The notes beneath the pieces were generated by a model. The model was not told where the DNA came from. It did no database searches and saw nothing but the letters and a program-made list of their open reading frames with translations. DNA of 64,000 bases from Hydractinia symbiolongicarpus (Eukaryota > Cnidaria > Hydrozoa > Anthoathecata > Hydractiniidae): the NCBI RefSeq assembly GCF_029227915.1, contig NC_079887.1:1116001-1180000 (forward strand), written 5' to 3'. The translations under genes were made by a program, and so were the position numbers. Positions within the stretch are counted from its first letter, which is position 1, and every line of letters starts with the position of its first letter. Shown here one piece after another: positions 1 through 11,952 of the stretch.

Positions 1-216
1 TAAATTACTTTTTCACCACTAAAACGCATGAGACTTGTAGTTTTTAAAAATGTTTTCATTTTTGATGAGACGCTGAATAAAAGAAGTTTAATCGCCGGCA
101 AACGAAAACCTGCGATTTCCCGTAAATCCTGGACTCGGCCCGTATAGTCAAAAGTATACAAAGAAAGTACCTAGGGAGTAAACTCATTTCCCAAACGATT
201 TTTTAAATTATTATTT

Positions 217-419
217 CACCACTAAAACGCATGAGACTTGTAGTTTTTAAAAATGTTTTCATTTTTGATGAGACGCTGAATAAAAGAAGTTTAATCGCCG
301 GCAAACGTAAACCCGCGATGTCCCGTAAATCCCGGGCTTGGCCCGTATAGTTAAAAGTATACAAAGAAAGTACCCAGGGAGTAAACTCATTTCCCGAAGG
401 ATTTTTTAAATTACTTTTT
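217..419 (+). repeat. Representative 203-bp monomer (A-type) with sub-structure
   Basis: This is a clean full-length unit, chosen to describe the monomer. Relative positions: CACCAC at 1-6; ATGAGAC at about 15-21; an AT-rich dyad AAAAATG-TTTT-CATTTTT at about 33-50; a second ATGAGAC at about 52-58; a GC-rich core from GCCGGC (about 81) to GGCCCG (about 128); GTATAC at about 141-146; GTAAAC at about 164; and a T-tract running into the next monomer. Hand count gives roughly 77 G+C in 203 bases (38%), with about 33 of 50 in the core. It carries about ten CpG sites, mostly in the core. A-type is defined by ACGCATGAG near the start. No start codon, promoter or splice signal stands out. Confidence 0.9.
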
Positions 420-899
420 CACCACTAAAACGCATGAGACTTGTAGTTTTTAAAAATGTTTTCATTTTTGATGAGACGCTGAATAAAAGAAGTTTAATCG
501 CCGGCAAACGAAAACCCGCGATTTCCCGTAAATCCCGGGCTTGGCCCGTATAGTTAAAAGTATACAAAGAAAGTACCCAGGGAGTAAACTCATTTCCAGA
601 ACGATTTTTTAAATTATTTTTTCACCACTAAAACGCATAAGACTTGTAGTTTTCAAAAATGTTTTCATTTTTGATGAGACGCTGAATAAAAGCAGTTTAA
701 TCGCCGGCAAACGAAAACCTGCGATTTCCCTAAATCCCGGACTCGGCCCGTATAGTCAAAAGTATACAAAGAAAGTACCCAGGGAGTAAACTCATTTCCA
801 GAACGATTTTTTAAATTATTTTTTCAACACTAAAACGCATAAGACTTGTAGTTTTTAAAAATGTTTTCATTTTTGATGAGACGCTGAATAAAAGAAGTT

Positions 900-1010
900 T
901 AATCGCCGGCAAAGAAAACCCGCTATTTCCCGTAAATCCCGGGCTTGGCACGTATAGTCGCATGTATACAAAGAAAGTACCCTGTGAGTAAACTCATTTC
1001 CAGAACGATT
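900..1010 (+). repeat. Chimeric A/D monomer segment
   Basis: The left part has the GCTGAATAAAAGAAG segment typical of the common monomer. The right part has GGGCTTGG, GTCGCATGTATAC and CCCTGTGAG, which belong to the D family (normally GTCGAATGTATAC, with CTTAATGAAAG upstream). The switch lies inside the GC core. It also has two private changes, a lost base in GGCAAAGAAAAC and CCCGCTATTT. This is evidence of exchange or conversion within a single monomer. Confidence 0.65.
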
Positions 1011-1256
1011 TTTTAATTTTTTTTTTCACCACTAAAACGCATAAGACTTGTAGTTTTTAAAAATGTTTTCATTTTTGATGAGACGCTGAATAAAAGAAGT
1101 TTAATCGCCGGCAAACGAAAACCCGCGATTTCCCGTAATTCCCGGCTTGGCCCGTATAGTCAAAAGTATACAAAGAAAGTACCCAGGGAGTAAACTCATT
1201 TCCGAACGATTTTTTAAATTATTTTTTCACCACTAAAACGCATGAGACTTGTAGTT

Positions 1257-1280
1257 TTCAAAAATGTTTTCATTTTTGAT
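1257..1280. other. Dyad TCAAAAATG / CATTTTTGA in A-type monomers (example)
   Basis: TCAAAAATG, a four-base TTTT loop, then CATTTTTGA form a perfect 9-bp inverted repeat in A-type monomers with GTTTTCAAAAATG. Monomers with TTTTTAAAAATG keep 7 bp, and those with TTTTCAGAAATG have one mismatch. An ATGAGAC heptamer lies on each side. It can form a short cruciform or act as a symmetric protein site; no family is recognised. Confidence 0.65.
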
Positions 1281-2634
1281 GAGACGCTGAATAAAAGAAG
1301 TTTAATCGCCGGCAAACGAAAACCCGCGATTTCCCGTAAATCCCGGGCTTGGCCCGTATAGTCAAAAGTATACAAAGAAAGTACCCAGGGAGTAAACTCA
1401 TTTCCCAAAGGATTTTTTAAATTACTTTTTCACCACTAAAACGCATGAGACTTGTAGTTTTTAAAAATGTTTTCATTTTTGATGAGACGCTGAATAAAAG
1501 AAGTTTAATCGCCGGCAAACGAAAACCGGGGATTTCCCGTAAATCCCGGACTCGGCCCGTATAGTCAAAAGTATACAAAGAAAGTACCCAGGGTGTAAAC
1601 TCATTTCTTGAACGATTTTTTAAATTATTTTTTCACCACTAAAACGCATGAGACTTGTAGTTTTCAAAAATGTTTTCATTGTTGATGAGACGCTGAATAA
1701 AAGAAGTTTAATCGCCGGCAAACGAAAACCTGCGATTTCCCGTAAATCCCGGAACCGGCACCTATAGTCAAAAGTATACAAAGAAAGTACCCAGGGAGTA
1801 AACTCATTTCCCAAACGATTTTTTAAATTATTATTTCACCACTAAAACGCATGAGACTTGTAGTTTTTAAAAATGTTTTCATTTTTGATGAGACGCTGAA
1901 TAAAAAAAGTTTAATCGCCGGCAAACGTAAACCCGCGATTTCCCGTAAATCCTGGGCTTGGCCCGTATAGTTAAAAGTATACAAAGAAAGTACCCAGGGA
2001 GTAAACTCATTTCCCGAAGGATTTTTTAAATTACTTTTTCACCACTAAAACGCATGAGACTTGTAGTTTTCAGAAATGTTTTTATTTTTGATGAGACGCT
2101 TGATGAAAGTGGTTTAATCGCCGGGAAATGAAAAGCCACGATTTCCCGTAAATCCCGGGCTTGGCCCGTATAGTCGAATGTATACAAAGAAAGTACCCTG
2201 TGAGTAAACTCATTTCCCGAACGATTATTTAAATTATTATTTCACCACTAAAGCCCATGAGACTTGTAGTTTTTAAAAATCTTTTCATTTTTGATGAGAC
2301 GCTGAATAAAAGAAGTTTAATCGCCGGCAAACGAAAACCCGGGATTTCCCGTAAATCCCGGACTCGGCCCGTATAGTCAAAAGTATACAAGGAAAGTACC
2401 CAGTGAGTAAACTCATTTTCCGAACGAATTTTTAAATTATTTTTTCACCACTAAAACGCATGAGACTTGTAGTTTTCAGAAATGTTTTCATTTTTGATGA
2501 GACGTTTAATGAAAGAGGTTTAATCGCCGGCAAACGAAAATCCGCGATTTCCCGTAAATCCCGGGCTTGGCCCGTATAGTCGAATGTATACAAAGAAAGT
2601 ATCCTGTGAGTAAACTCATTTCCAAAACGATTTT

Positions 2635-2840
2635 TTAAATTATCTTTTCACCACTAAAACGCTTGAGACTTGTAGTTTTCAAAAATGTTTTTATTTTTGA
2701 TGAGACGCTGAATAAAAGAAGTTTAATCGCCGGCAAACAAAAACCCGCCATTTCCCGTAAACCCCGGACTCGGCCCGCATAGTCAAAAGTATACAAAGAA
2801 AGTACCCAGGGAGTAAACTCATTTCCCGAACGATTTTTTA
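2635..2840 (+). repeat. Representative C-type monomer (CGCTTGAG / CGCCATTT / AAACCCCGG / GCATAG)
   Basis: This monomer shows four linked differences from the common type: CGCTTGAG in the first block, CGCCATTT and AAACCCCGG in the GC core, and CCGCATAGTC after the core. The same set recurs near 7,930, 19,390, 20,410, 21,830, 22,845, 26,285, 27,300, 31,150, 33,790, 36,630 and 37,030. At the right end the core half of this set appears joined to ACGCATGAG, CTAAATAAAAG and GTATATAAAG, so the haplotype has since recombined. The AAACCCCGG change weakens the core dyad. Confidence 0.75.
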
Positions 2841-2889
2841 AATTATTTTTTCACCACTAAAACGCATGAGACTTGTAGTTTTCAAAAAT

Positions 2890-5800
2890 GTTTTCATTTT
2901 TGATGAGACGCTGAATAAAAGAAGTTTAATCGCCGGCAAACGAAAACCTGCGATTTCCCGTAAATCCCGGACTCGGCCCGTATAGTCAAAAGTATACAAA
3001 GAAAGTACCCAGGGTGTAAACTCATTTCCCGAACGATTTTTTAAATTATTATTTCACCACTAAAGCCCATGAGACTTGTAGTATTTAAAAATATTTTCAT
3101 TTTTGATGAGACACTGAATAAAAGAAGTTTAATCGCCGGCAAACGAAAACCCGCGACTTTCCGTAAATCCCGGACTCGGCCCGTATAGTCAAAAGTATAC
3201 AAAGAAAGTACCCAGAGAGTAAACTCATTTCCCGAACGATTTTTTAAATTATTTTTTCACCACTAAAACGGTGAGACTTGTAGTTTTCAGAAATGTTTTC
3301 GTTTTTGATGAGACGCTTAATGAAAGTTGTTTAATCGCCGGCAAACGAAAACCCGTGATTTCCCGTAAATCCCGGGCTTGGCCCGTATAGTCGAATGTAT
3401 ACAAAGAAAGTACCCTGTGAGTAAACTCATTTCCGAAACGATTTTTTCAATTATCTTTTCACCACTAAAACGCATGAGACTTGCAGTTTTCAAAAATGTT
3501 TTCATTTTTGATGAGACGCTTAATAAAAGAGGTTTAATCGCCGGCAAACGAAATCCTGCGATTTCCCGTAAATCCCGGGCTTGGCCCGTATAGTCGAATA
3601 TATAAAAAGAAAGTACCCAGGGAGTAAACTCATTTCCCGAACGATTTTTTAAATTTTTTTTCACCACTAAAACGCATGAGACTTGTAGTATTTAAAAATA
3701 CTTTCATTTTTGATGAGACGCTGAATAAAAGAAGTTTAATTGCCGGCAAACAAAAACCAGCGACTTCCCGTAAATCCCGGACTCGGCCCGTATAGTCAAA
3801 AGTATACAAAGAAAGTACCCAGGGAGTAAACTCGTTTCCCGAACGATTTTTTAAATTATTATTTCACCACTAAACCCCATGAGACTTGTAGTATTTAAAA
3901 ATATTTTCATTTTTGATGAGACGCTGAATAAAAGAAGTTTAATCGCCGGCAAACGAAAACCCGCGACATCCCGTAAATCCCAGACTCGGGCCGTATAGTC
4001 AAAAGTATACAAAGAAAGTACCCAGGGTGTAAACTCATTTCCCGAACGATTTTTTAAATTATTTTTTCACCACTAAAACGCATGAGACTTGTAGTTTTCA
4101 GAAATGTTTTCATTTTTGATGAGACTCTTAATGAAAGTTGTTTAATCGCCGGCAAACGAAAACCCGCGATTTCCAGTAAATCCCGGGCTTGGCCCGTATA
4201 GTCGAATGTATACAAAGAAAGTACCCTGTGAGTAAACTCATTTTCGAAACGATTTTTTCAATTATCCTTTCACCACTAAAACGCATGAGACTTGCAGTTT
4301 TTAAAAATGTTTTCATTTTTGATGAGACGCTGAATAAAAGAAGTTTAATCGCCGGCAAACGAAAACCTGCGACTTCCCGTAAATCCCGGACTCGGCCCGT
4401 ATAGTCAAAAGTATACAAAGAAAGTACCCGGGGTGTAAACTCATTTCCCGAACGATTTTTTAAATTAATTTTCACCACTAAAACGCATGAGACTTGTAGT
4501 TTTCAGAAATGTTTTCATTTTTAATGAGACGCTGAATAAAAGAAGTTTAATCGCCGGCAAACGAAAACCTGCGATTTCCCGTAAATCCCGGACTCGGCCC
4601 GTATAGTCAAAAGTATACAAAGAAAGTACCCAGGGTGTAAACTCATTTCCCGAACGATTTTTTAAATTATTATTTCACCACTAAAGCCCATGAGACTTGT
4701 AGTATTTAAAAATATTTTCATTTTTGATAAGACACTGAATAAAAGAAGTTTAATCGCCGGCAAACGAAAACCCGCGACTTCCCGTAAATCCCGGACTCGG
4801 CCCGTATAGTCAAAAGTATACAAAGAAAGTACCCAGGGAGTAAACTCATTTCCCGAACGATTTTTTAAATTATTTTTTCACCACTAAAACGGTGAGACTT
4901 GTAGTTTTCAGAAATGTTTTCATTTTTGATGAGACGCTTAATGAAAGTTGTTTAATCGCCGGCAAACGAAAACCCGTGATTTCCCGTAAATCCCGGGCTT
5001 GGCCTGTATAGTCGAATGTATACAAAGAAAGTACCCTGTGAGTAAACTCATTTCCGAAACGATTTTTTCAATTATCTTTTCACCACTAAAACGCATGAGA
5101 CTTGCAGTTTTCAAAAATGTTTTCATTTTTGATGAGACGCTTAATAAAAGAGGTTTAATCGCCGGCAAACGAAATCCCGCGATTTCCCGTAAATCCCGGG
5201 CTTGGCCCGTATAGTCGAATATATAAAAAGAAAGTACCCAGGGAGTAAACTCATTTCCCGAACGATTTTTTAAATTTTTTTTCACCACTAAAACGCATGA
5301 GACTTGTAGTATTTAAAAATACTTTCATTTTTGATGAGACGCTGAATAAAAGAAGTTTAATTGCCGGCAAACAAAAACCAGCGACTTCCCGTAAATCCCG
5401 GACTCGGCCCGTATAGTCAAAAGTATACAAAGAAAGTACCCAGGGAGTAAACTCGTTTCCCGAACGATTTTTTAAATTATTATTTCACCACTAAAGCCCA
5501 TGAGACTTGTAGTATTTAAAAATATTTTCATTTTTGATGAGACGCTGAATAAAAGAAGTTTAATCGCCGGCAAACGAAAACCCGCGACATCCCGTAAATC
5601 CCAGACTCGGGCCGTATAGTCAAAAGTATACAAAGAAAGTACCCAGGGTGTAAACTCATTTCCCGAACGATTTTTTAAATTATTTCTTCACCACTAAAAC
5701 GCATGAGACTTGTAGTTTTCAGAAATGTTTTCATTTTTGATGAGACGCTTAATGAAAGTTGTTTAATCGCCGGCAAACGAAAACCCGCGATTTCCAGTAA

Positions 5801-6131
5801 ATCCCGGGCTTGGCCCGTATAGTCGAATGTATACAAAGAAAGTACCCTGTGAGTAAACTCATTTTCGAAACGATTTTTTCAATTATCCTTTCACCACTAA
5901 AACGCATGAGACTTGCAGTTTTTAAAAATGTTTTCATTTTTGATGAGACGCTGAATAAAAGAAGTTTAATCGCCGGCAAACGAAAACCTGCGATTTCCCG
6001 TAAATCCCGGACTCAGCCCGTATAGTCAAAAGTATACAAAGAAAGTACCCGGGGTGTAAACTCATTTCCCGAACGATTTTTTAAATTAATTTTCACCACT
6101 AAAACGCATGAGACTTGTAGTTTTCAGAAAT
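2890..6131 (+). repeat. Tandem pair of 8-monomer HOR units, 1,621 bp each
   Basis: Segment 2,890-4,510 recurs at 4,511-6,131 with a constant 1,621-bp offset. Shared rare markers include ACGGTGAGACTTG (a 2-base-shorter variant, near 3,269 and 4,889), TTTTTTCAATTATC (near 3,445 and 5,066), the T-run TTAAATTTTTTTTCACC (near 3,650 and 5,271), AAACAAAAACCAGCG, and TTTCCAGTAAAT (near 4,171 and 5,792). By eye the copies differ at only scattered positions. The unit mixes A-, B- and D-type monomers in a fixed order, which is the definition of a higher-order repeat. Confidence 0.85.
3059..3261 (+). repeat. Representative B-type monomer
   Basis: B-type monomers carry GCCCATGAG in place of ACGCATGAG, and usually AGTATTTAAAAATA in place of AGTTTTCAAAAATG. 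Here both B markers are present with a GAATAAAAGAAG segment and a CAAAAGTATAC segment. The first B-type unit in the window starts near 2,243. Before that the array is A-type only. B-type becomes the majority at the right end, with five of eight monomers in the terminal HOR. The A/B split looks like an old divergence inside the family that is now shuffled by recombination. Confidence 0.8.
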
Positions 6132-6489
6132 GTTTTCATTTTTAATGAGACGCTTAATGAAAGTTGTTTAATCGCCGGCAAAATAAACCTGCGATTTCCC
6201 GTAAATCCCGGGCTTGGCCCGTATAGTCGAATGTATACAAAGAAAGAACCCAGGAAGTAAACTCATTTCCCGAACGATTTTTTAAATTTTATTTTCACCA
6301 CTAAAATGCATGAGACTTGTAGTTTTCAAAAATGTTTTCATTTTTGATGAGACGCTTAATGAAAGAGGTTTAATCGCCGGCAAACGAAAATCCGCGATTT
6401 CCCGTAAATCCCGGGCTTGGCCCGTATAGTCGAATGTATACAAAGAAAGTACCCTGTGAGTAAACTCATTTCCAGAACGATTTTTTAAA

Positions 6490-8750
6490 TTATTTTTTCA
6501 CCACTAAAACGCATAAGACTTGTAGTTTTCAAAAATGTTTTCATTTCTGATGAGACGCTGAATAAAAGAAGTTTAATCGCCGGCAAACGAAAACCTGCGA
6601 TTTCCCGTAAATCCCGGACTCGGCCCGTATAGTCACAAGTATACAAAGAAAGGACCCGGGGAGTAAACTAATTTCCCAAACGATTTTTTAAATTATTATT
6701 TCAACACTAAAGCCCATGAGACTTGTAGTTTTTAAAAATGTTTTCATTTTTGATGAGACGCTGAATAAAAGAAGTTTAATCGCCGGCAAACGAAAACCCG
6801 CGATTTCCCGTAAATCACGGACTTGGCCCGTATAGTCAAAAGTATACAAAGAAAGTACCCAGGGAGTAAACTCATTTCCCGAACGATTTTTTAAATTATT
6901 TTTTCACCACTAAAACGCATGAGACTTGTAGTTTTCAGAAATCTTTTCATTTTTGATGAGACGCTGAATAAAAGAAGTTTAATCGCCGGCAAACGAAAAC
7001 TTGCGATTTCCCGTAAATCCCGGACTCGGCCCCTATAGTCAAAAGTATACAAAGAAAGTACCCAGGGAGTAAACTCATTTCCCAAACGATTTTTTAAATT
7101 TATATTTTACCACTAAAGCCAATGAGACTTGTTGTTTTTAAAAATGTTTTCATTTTTGATGAGACGCTGAATAAAAGAAGTTTAATCGCCGGCAGACGAA
7201 AACCTGCGATTTCCCGTAAATCCCGGACTCGGCCCGTATAGTCAAAAGTATACAAAGAAAGTACCCAAGGAGTAAACTCATTTCCCAAACGATTATTTAA
7301 ATTATTATTTCACCACTAAAGCCCATGAGACTTGTAGTTTTTAAAAATGTTTTCATTTTTGATGAGACGCTGAATAAAAGAAATTTAATCGCCGGCAAAC
7401 GAAAACCTGGGATTTTCCGTAAATCCCGGACTCGGCCCGTATAGTCAAAAGTATGCAAGGAAAGTACCCAGTGAGTAAACTCATTTCCCGAACGAATTTT
7501 TAAATTATTTTTTTACCACTAAAACGCATGAGACTTGTAGTTTTCAGAAATGTTTTCATTTTTGATGAGACGCTTGATGAAAGTGGTTTAATCGCCGGCA
7601 AACGAAAACCCGGGATTTTCCGTAAATCCCGGACTCGGCCCGTATAGTCAAAAGTATACAAGGAAAGTACGCAGTGAGTAAACTCATTTCCCGAACGAAT
7701 TTTTAAATTATTTTTTCACCACTAAAACGCATGAGACTTGTAGTTTTCAGAAATGTTTTCATTTTTGATGAGACGCTTGATGAAAGTGGTTTAATCGCCG
7801 GCAAACGAAAAGCCGCGATTTCCCGTAAATCCCGGGCTTGGTCCTTATAGTCGAATGTATACAAAGAAAGTACCCTGTGAGTAAACTCATTTCCAAAACG
7901 ATTTTTTAAATTATCTTTTCACCACTAAAACGCTTGAGACTTGTAGTTTTCAAAAATGTTTTCATTTTTGATGAGACGCTGAATAAAAGAAGTTTAATCA
8001 CCGGCAAACGAAAACCCGCCATTTCCCGTAAACCCCGGACTCGGTCCGCATAGTCAAAAGTATACAAAGAAAGTACCCAGGGAGTAAACTTATTTCCCGA
8101 ACGATATTTTAAATAATTTTTTCACCACTAAAACGCATGAGACTTGTAGTTTTCAAAAATGTTTTCATTTTTGATGAGACACTGAATAAAAGAAGTTTAA
8201 TCGCCGGCAAACGAAAACCTGCGATTTCCCGTAAATCCCGGACTCGGCCCGTATAGTCAAAAGTATACAAAGAAAGGACCCGGGGAGTAAACTAATTTCC
8301 CAAACGATTTTTTAAATTATTATTTCACCACTAAAACGCATGAGACTTGTAGTTTTCAGAAATCTTATCATTTTTGATGAGACGCTGAATAAAAGAAGTT
8401 TAATCGCCGGCAAACGAAAACCTGCGATTTCCCGTAAATCCCGGACTCGGGCCCTATAGTCAAAAGTATACAAAGAAAGTACCCAGGGAGTAAACTCATT
8501 TCCCAAACGATTTTTTAAATTATTTTTTCACCACTAAAACGCATGAGACTTGTAGTTTTCAAAAATGTTTTCAATTTTGATAAGACGCTGAATAAAAGAA
8601 GTTTAATCGCCGGCAAACGAAAACCTGCGATTTCCCGTAAATCCAGGACTCGGCCCCTATAGTCAAAAGTATACAAAGAAAGTACCCAGGGAGTAAACTC
8701 ATTTCCCAAACGATTTTTTAAATTTATATTTTACCACTAAAGCCCATGAG
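6490..8750 (+). repeat. Monomer cluster with dispersed copies (6.5, 18.4, 26, 31 kb)
   Basis: This run holds the rare variants TTTCTGATGAG (about 6,544), AGGACCCGGGGAG with AACTAATTTCCC (about 6,652 and 8,275), TTTATATTTTACCAC (about 7,100 and 8,723), CTTGATGAAAGTGG (about 7,575 and 7,778), GGTCCTTATAG (about 7,839) and the C-type unit near 7,930. The same succession, with single monomers gained or lost, reappears around 18,350-20,010, 25,970-27,200 and 30,840-32,060. The offset to the 18-kb copy steps by whole monomers (about 11,868, 11,664, 11,461 bp), which fits unequal exchange after a long-range duplication. Confidence 0.75.
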
Positions 8751-10230
8751 ACTTGTAGTTTTTAAAAATGTTTTCATTTTTGATGAGACGCTGAATAAAA
8801 GAAGTTTAATCGCCGGCAATCGAAAACCCGGGATTTCCCGTAAATCCCGGACTCGGCCCGTATAGTCAAAAGTATACAAAGAAAGTACCCAGGGAGTAAA
8901 CTCATTTCCCGAACGATTTTTTAAATTATTTTTTCACCACTAAAACGCATTAGACTTGTAGTTTTCAAAAATGTTTTTATTTTTGATGAGACGCTGAATA
9001 AAAGAAGTTTAATCGCCGGCAAACGAAAACCTGCGATTTATCGTAAATCCCGGACTCGGCCCGTATAGTCAAAAGTATACAAAGAAAGTACCCAGGGTGT
9101 AAACTCATTTCCCGAACGATTTTTTAAATTATTATTTCACCACTAAAGCCCATGAGACTTGTAGTATTTAAAAATATTTTCATTTTTGATGAGACGCTGA
9201 ATAAAAGAAGTTTAATCGCCGGCAAAGGAAAACCCGCGACTTCCCGTAAATCCCAGACTCGGACCGTATAGTCAAAAGTACACAAAGAAAGTACCCAGGG
9301 AGTAAACTCATTTCCCGAACGATTTTTTAAATTATTTTTTCACCACTAAAACGCATGAGACTTGTAGTTTTCAAAAATGTTTTCAATTTTCATAAGACGC
9401 TGAATAAAAGAAGTTTAATCGCCGGCAATCGAAAACCCGGGATTTCCCGTAAATCCCGGACTCGGCCCGTATAGTCAAAAGTATACAAAGAAAGTACCCA
9501 GGGAGTAAACTCATTTCCCAAACGATTTTTTAAATTTATATTTTACCACTAAAGCCCATGAGACTTGTAGTTTTTAAAAATGTTTTCATTTTTGATGAGA
9601 CGCTGAATAAAAGAAGTTTAATCGCCGGCAATCGAAAACCCGGGATTTCCCGTAAATCCCGGACTCGGCGCGTATAGTCAAAAGTATACAAAGAAAGTAC
9701 CCAGGGAGTAAACTCATTTCCCGAACGATTTTTTAAATTATTTTTTCACCACTAAAACGCATTAGACTTGTAGTTTTCAAAAATGTTTTCATTTTTGATG
9801 AGACGCTGAATAAAAGAAGTTTAATCGCCGGCAAACGAAAACCTGCGATTTATCGTAAATCCCGGACTCGGCCCGTATAGTCAAAAGTATACAAAGAAAG
9901 TACCCAGGGTGTAAACTCATTTCCCGAACGATTTTTTAAATTATTATTTCACCACTAAAGCCCATGAGACTTGTAGTATTTAAAAATATTTTCATTTTTG
10001 ATGAGACGCTGAATAAAAGAAGTTTAATCGCCGGCAAAGGAAAACCCGCGACTTCCCGTAAATCCCAGACTCGGCCCGTATAGTCAAAAGTACACAAAGA
10101 AAGTACCCAGGGAGTAAACTCATTTCCCGAACGATTTTTTAAATTATTTTTTCACCACTAAAACGCATGAGACTTGTAGTTTTCAAAAATGTTTTCAATT
10201 TTCATAAGACGCTGAATAAAAGAAGTTTAA
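8650..10230 (+). repeat. Tandem pair of 4-monomer HOR units, 812 bp
   Basis: Markers shared at an 811-812-bp offset are TTTATATTTTACCAC (8,723 and 9,535), ACGCATTAGAC (8,945 and about 9,757), GATTTATCGTAAAT (about 9,034 and 9,846), GGCAAAGGAAAACC, AAAGTACACAAAG and TTTTCAATTTTCATAAG (9,381 and 10,193). The second copy diverges from the first after about 10,220. Two close copies sharing several private mutations indicate a recent local duplication. Confidence 0.82.
8828..8850. other. GC-core dyad CCGGGATTT / AAATCCCGG (example)
   Basis: In monomers reading CCCGGGATTTCCCG the core contains a perfect 9-bp inverted repeat, CCGGGATTT and AAATCCCGG, around CCCGT. The common CCCGCGATTT / AAATCCCGGG form keeps 9 of 10 pairs. 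CCTGCGATTT and the C-type CCGCCATTT / AAACCCCGG forms are weaker. Coordinates are for one clear copy. Confidence 0.65.
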
Positions 10231-10844
10231 TCGCCGGCAAACGAAAACCTGCGATTTCCCGTGAATCCCGGACTCAGCCCGTATAGTCAAAAGTATACAA
10301 AGAAAGTACCCGGGGTGTAAACTCATTTCCCGAACGATTTTTTAAATTAATTTTCACCACTAAAACGCATGAGACTGGTAGTTTTCAGAAATGTTTTCAT
10401 TTTTAATGAGACGCTTAATGAAAGTTGTTTAATCGCCGGCAAAAGAAAACCCGCGATTTCCCGTAAATCCCGGGCTTGGCCCGTATAGTCGAATGTATAC
10501 AAAGAAAGAACCCAGGAAGTAAACTCATTTCCCAAACGATTTTTAAAATTTTTTTTTCACCACTAAAACGCATGAGACTTGTAGTTTTCAAAAATGTTTT
10601 CATTTTTGATGAGACGCTGAATAAAAGAAGTTTAATCGCCGGCAAACGAAAACCTGCGATTTCCCGTAAATCCCGGGCTTGGCCCGTATAGTCAAAAGTA
10701 TACAAAGATAGTACACAGGGAGTAAACTCATTTCCCGAACGATTTTTTAAATTATTATTCCACCACTAAAGCCCATGAGACTTGTAGTATTTAAAAATAC
10801 TTTCATTTTTGATGAGACGCTGAATAAAAGAAGTTTAATCGCCG

Positions 10845-11345
10845 GCAAACGAAAACCCGGGATTTCCCGTAAATCCCGGACTCGGCCCGTATAGTCAAAA
10901 GTATACAAAGAAAGTACCCAGTGAGTAAACTCATTTCCTGAACGAATTTTTAAATTATTTTTTCACCACTAAAACGCATGAGACTTGTAGTTTTTAAAAA
11001 TGTTTTCATTTTTGATGAGACGCTGAATAAAAGAAGTTTAATCGCCGGCAAACGAAAACCCGGGATTTCCCGTAAATCCCGGACTCGGCCCGTATAGTCA
11101 AAAGTATACAAAGAAAGTACCCAGTGAGTAAACTCATTTCCTGAACGAATTTTTAAATTATTTTTTCACCACTAAAACGCATGAGACTTGTAGTTTTTAA
11201 AAATGTTTTCATTTTTGATGAGACGCTGAATAAAAGAAATTTAATCGCCGGCAAACGAAAACCTGCGATTTCCCGTAAATCCCGGACTCGGCACCTATAG
11301 TCAAAAGTATACAAAGAAAGTACCCAGGGAGTAAACTCATTTCCC
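10845..11345 (+). repeat. Adjacent near-identical monomers (single-monomer duplication)
   Basis: Two consecutive monomers share ACCCGGGATTTCCCG, CCCAGTGAG, CATTTCCTGAACGAATTTTT and the following TTAAATTA, at about 10,855 and 11,057. The step is therefore one monomer (about 202-203 bp). Most neighbouring monomers differ at more sites, so this is a one-unit slippage or exchange event. Confidence 0.65.
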
Positions 11346-11775
11346 AAACGATTTTTTAAATTTATATTTTACCACTAAAGCCCATGAGACTTGTAGTTTT
11401 TAAAAATGTTTTCATTTTTGATGAGACGCTGAATAAAAGAAGTTTAATCGCCGGCAAACGAAAACCTGCGATTTCCCGTAAATCCCGGACTCGGCCCGCA
11501 TAGTCAAAAGTATACAAGGAAAGTACCCAGTGAGTAAACTCATTTTCCGAACGAATTTTTAAATTATTTTTTCACCACTAAAGCGCATGAGACTTGTAGT
11601 TTTCAGAAATGTTTTCATTTTTGATGAGACGTTTAATGAAAGAGGTTTAATCGCCGGCAAACGAAAAGCCGCGATTTCCCGTAAATCCCGGGCTTGGCCC
11701 GTATAGTGGAATGTATACAAAGAAAGTACCCAGGAAGTAAACTCATTTCCCGAACGATTTTTTAAATTTTTTTTT

Positions 11776-11952
11776 CACCACTAAAACGCATGAGACTTGT
11801 AGTTTTCAAAAATGTTTTGAAAGTTTCATCGCCGGCAAACGAAAACCTGCGATTTCCCGTGAATCCCGGACTCAGCCCGTATAGTCAAAAGTATACAAAG
11901 AAAGTACCCGGGGTGTAAACTCATTTCCCGAACGATTTTTTAAATTAATTTT
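11776..11952 (+). repeat. Truncated 177-bp monomer with internal 25-bp deletion
   Basis: CACCAC starts are 177 bp apart here (11,776 to 11,953). The matching monomer one HOR further on, at 12,967, is 202 bp. The missing part runs from just after AAAAATGTTTT to the AAGTTTCATCGCC segment, near 11,820, removing half of the AT-rich dyad and the second ATGAGAC. The rest of the unit is intact, including the unusual TTTCATCGCC and GTGAATCCC variants that tie it to the 12-18 kb block. Confidence 0.85.

Larger units (their letters stand above)
1..2070 (+). repeat. Left-edge block, A-type monomers only; 1,620-bp (8-monomer) echo
   Basis: All monomers here carry ACGCATGAG, ACGCATAAG or close variants, and none carry GCCCATGAG. 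Bases 1-450 resemble 1,621-2,070. A rare CAAACGTAAACCCGCGAT variant is at 301 and 1,921, a GTTAAAAGTATAC variant follows each, and both copies then share GAAGGATTTTTTAAATTAC. Homology stops near 2,070, so this is the remnant of an 8-monomer duplication and not a full HOR. Confidence 0.65.
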
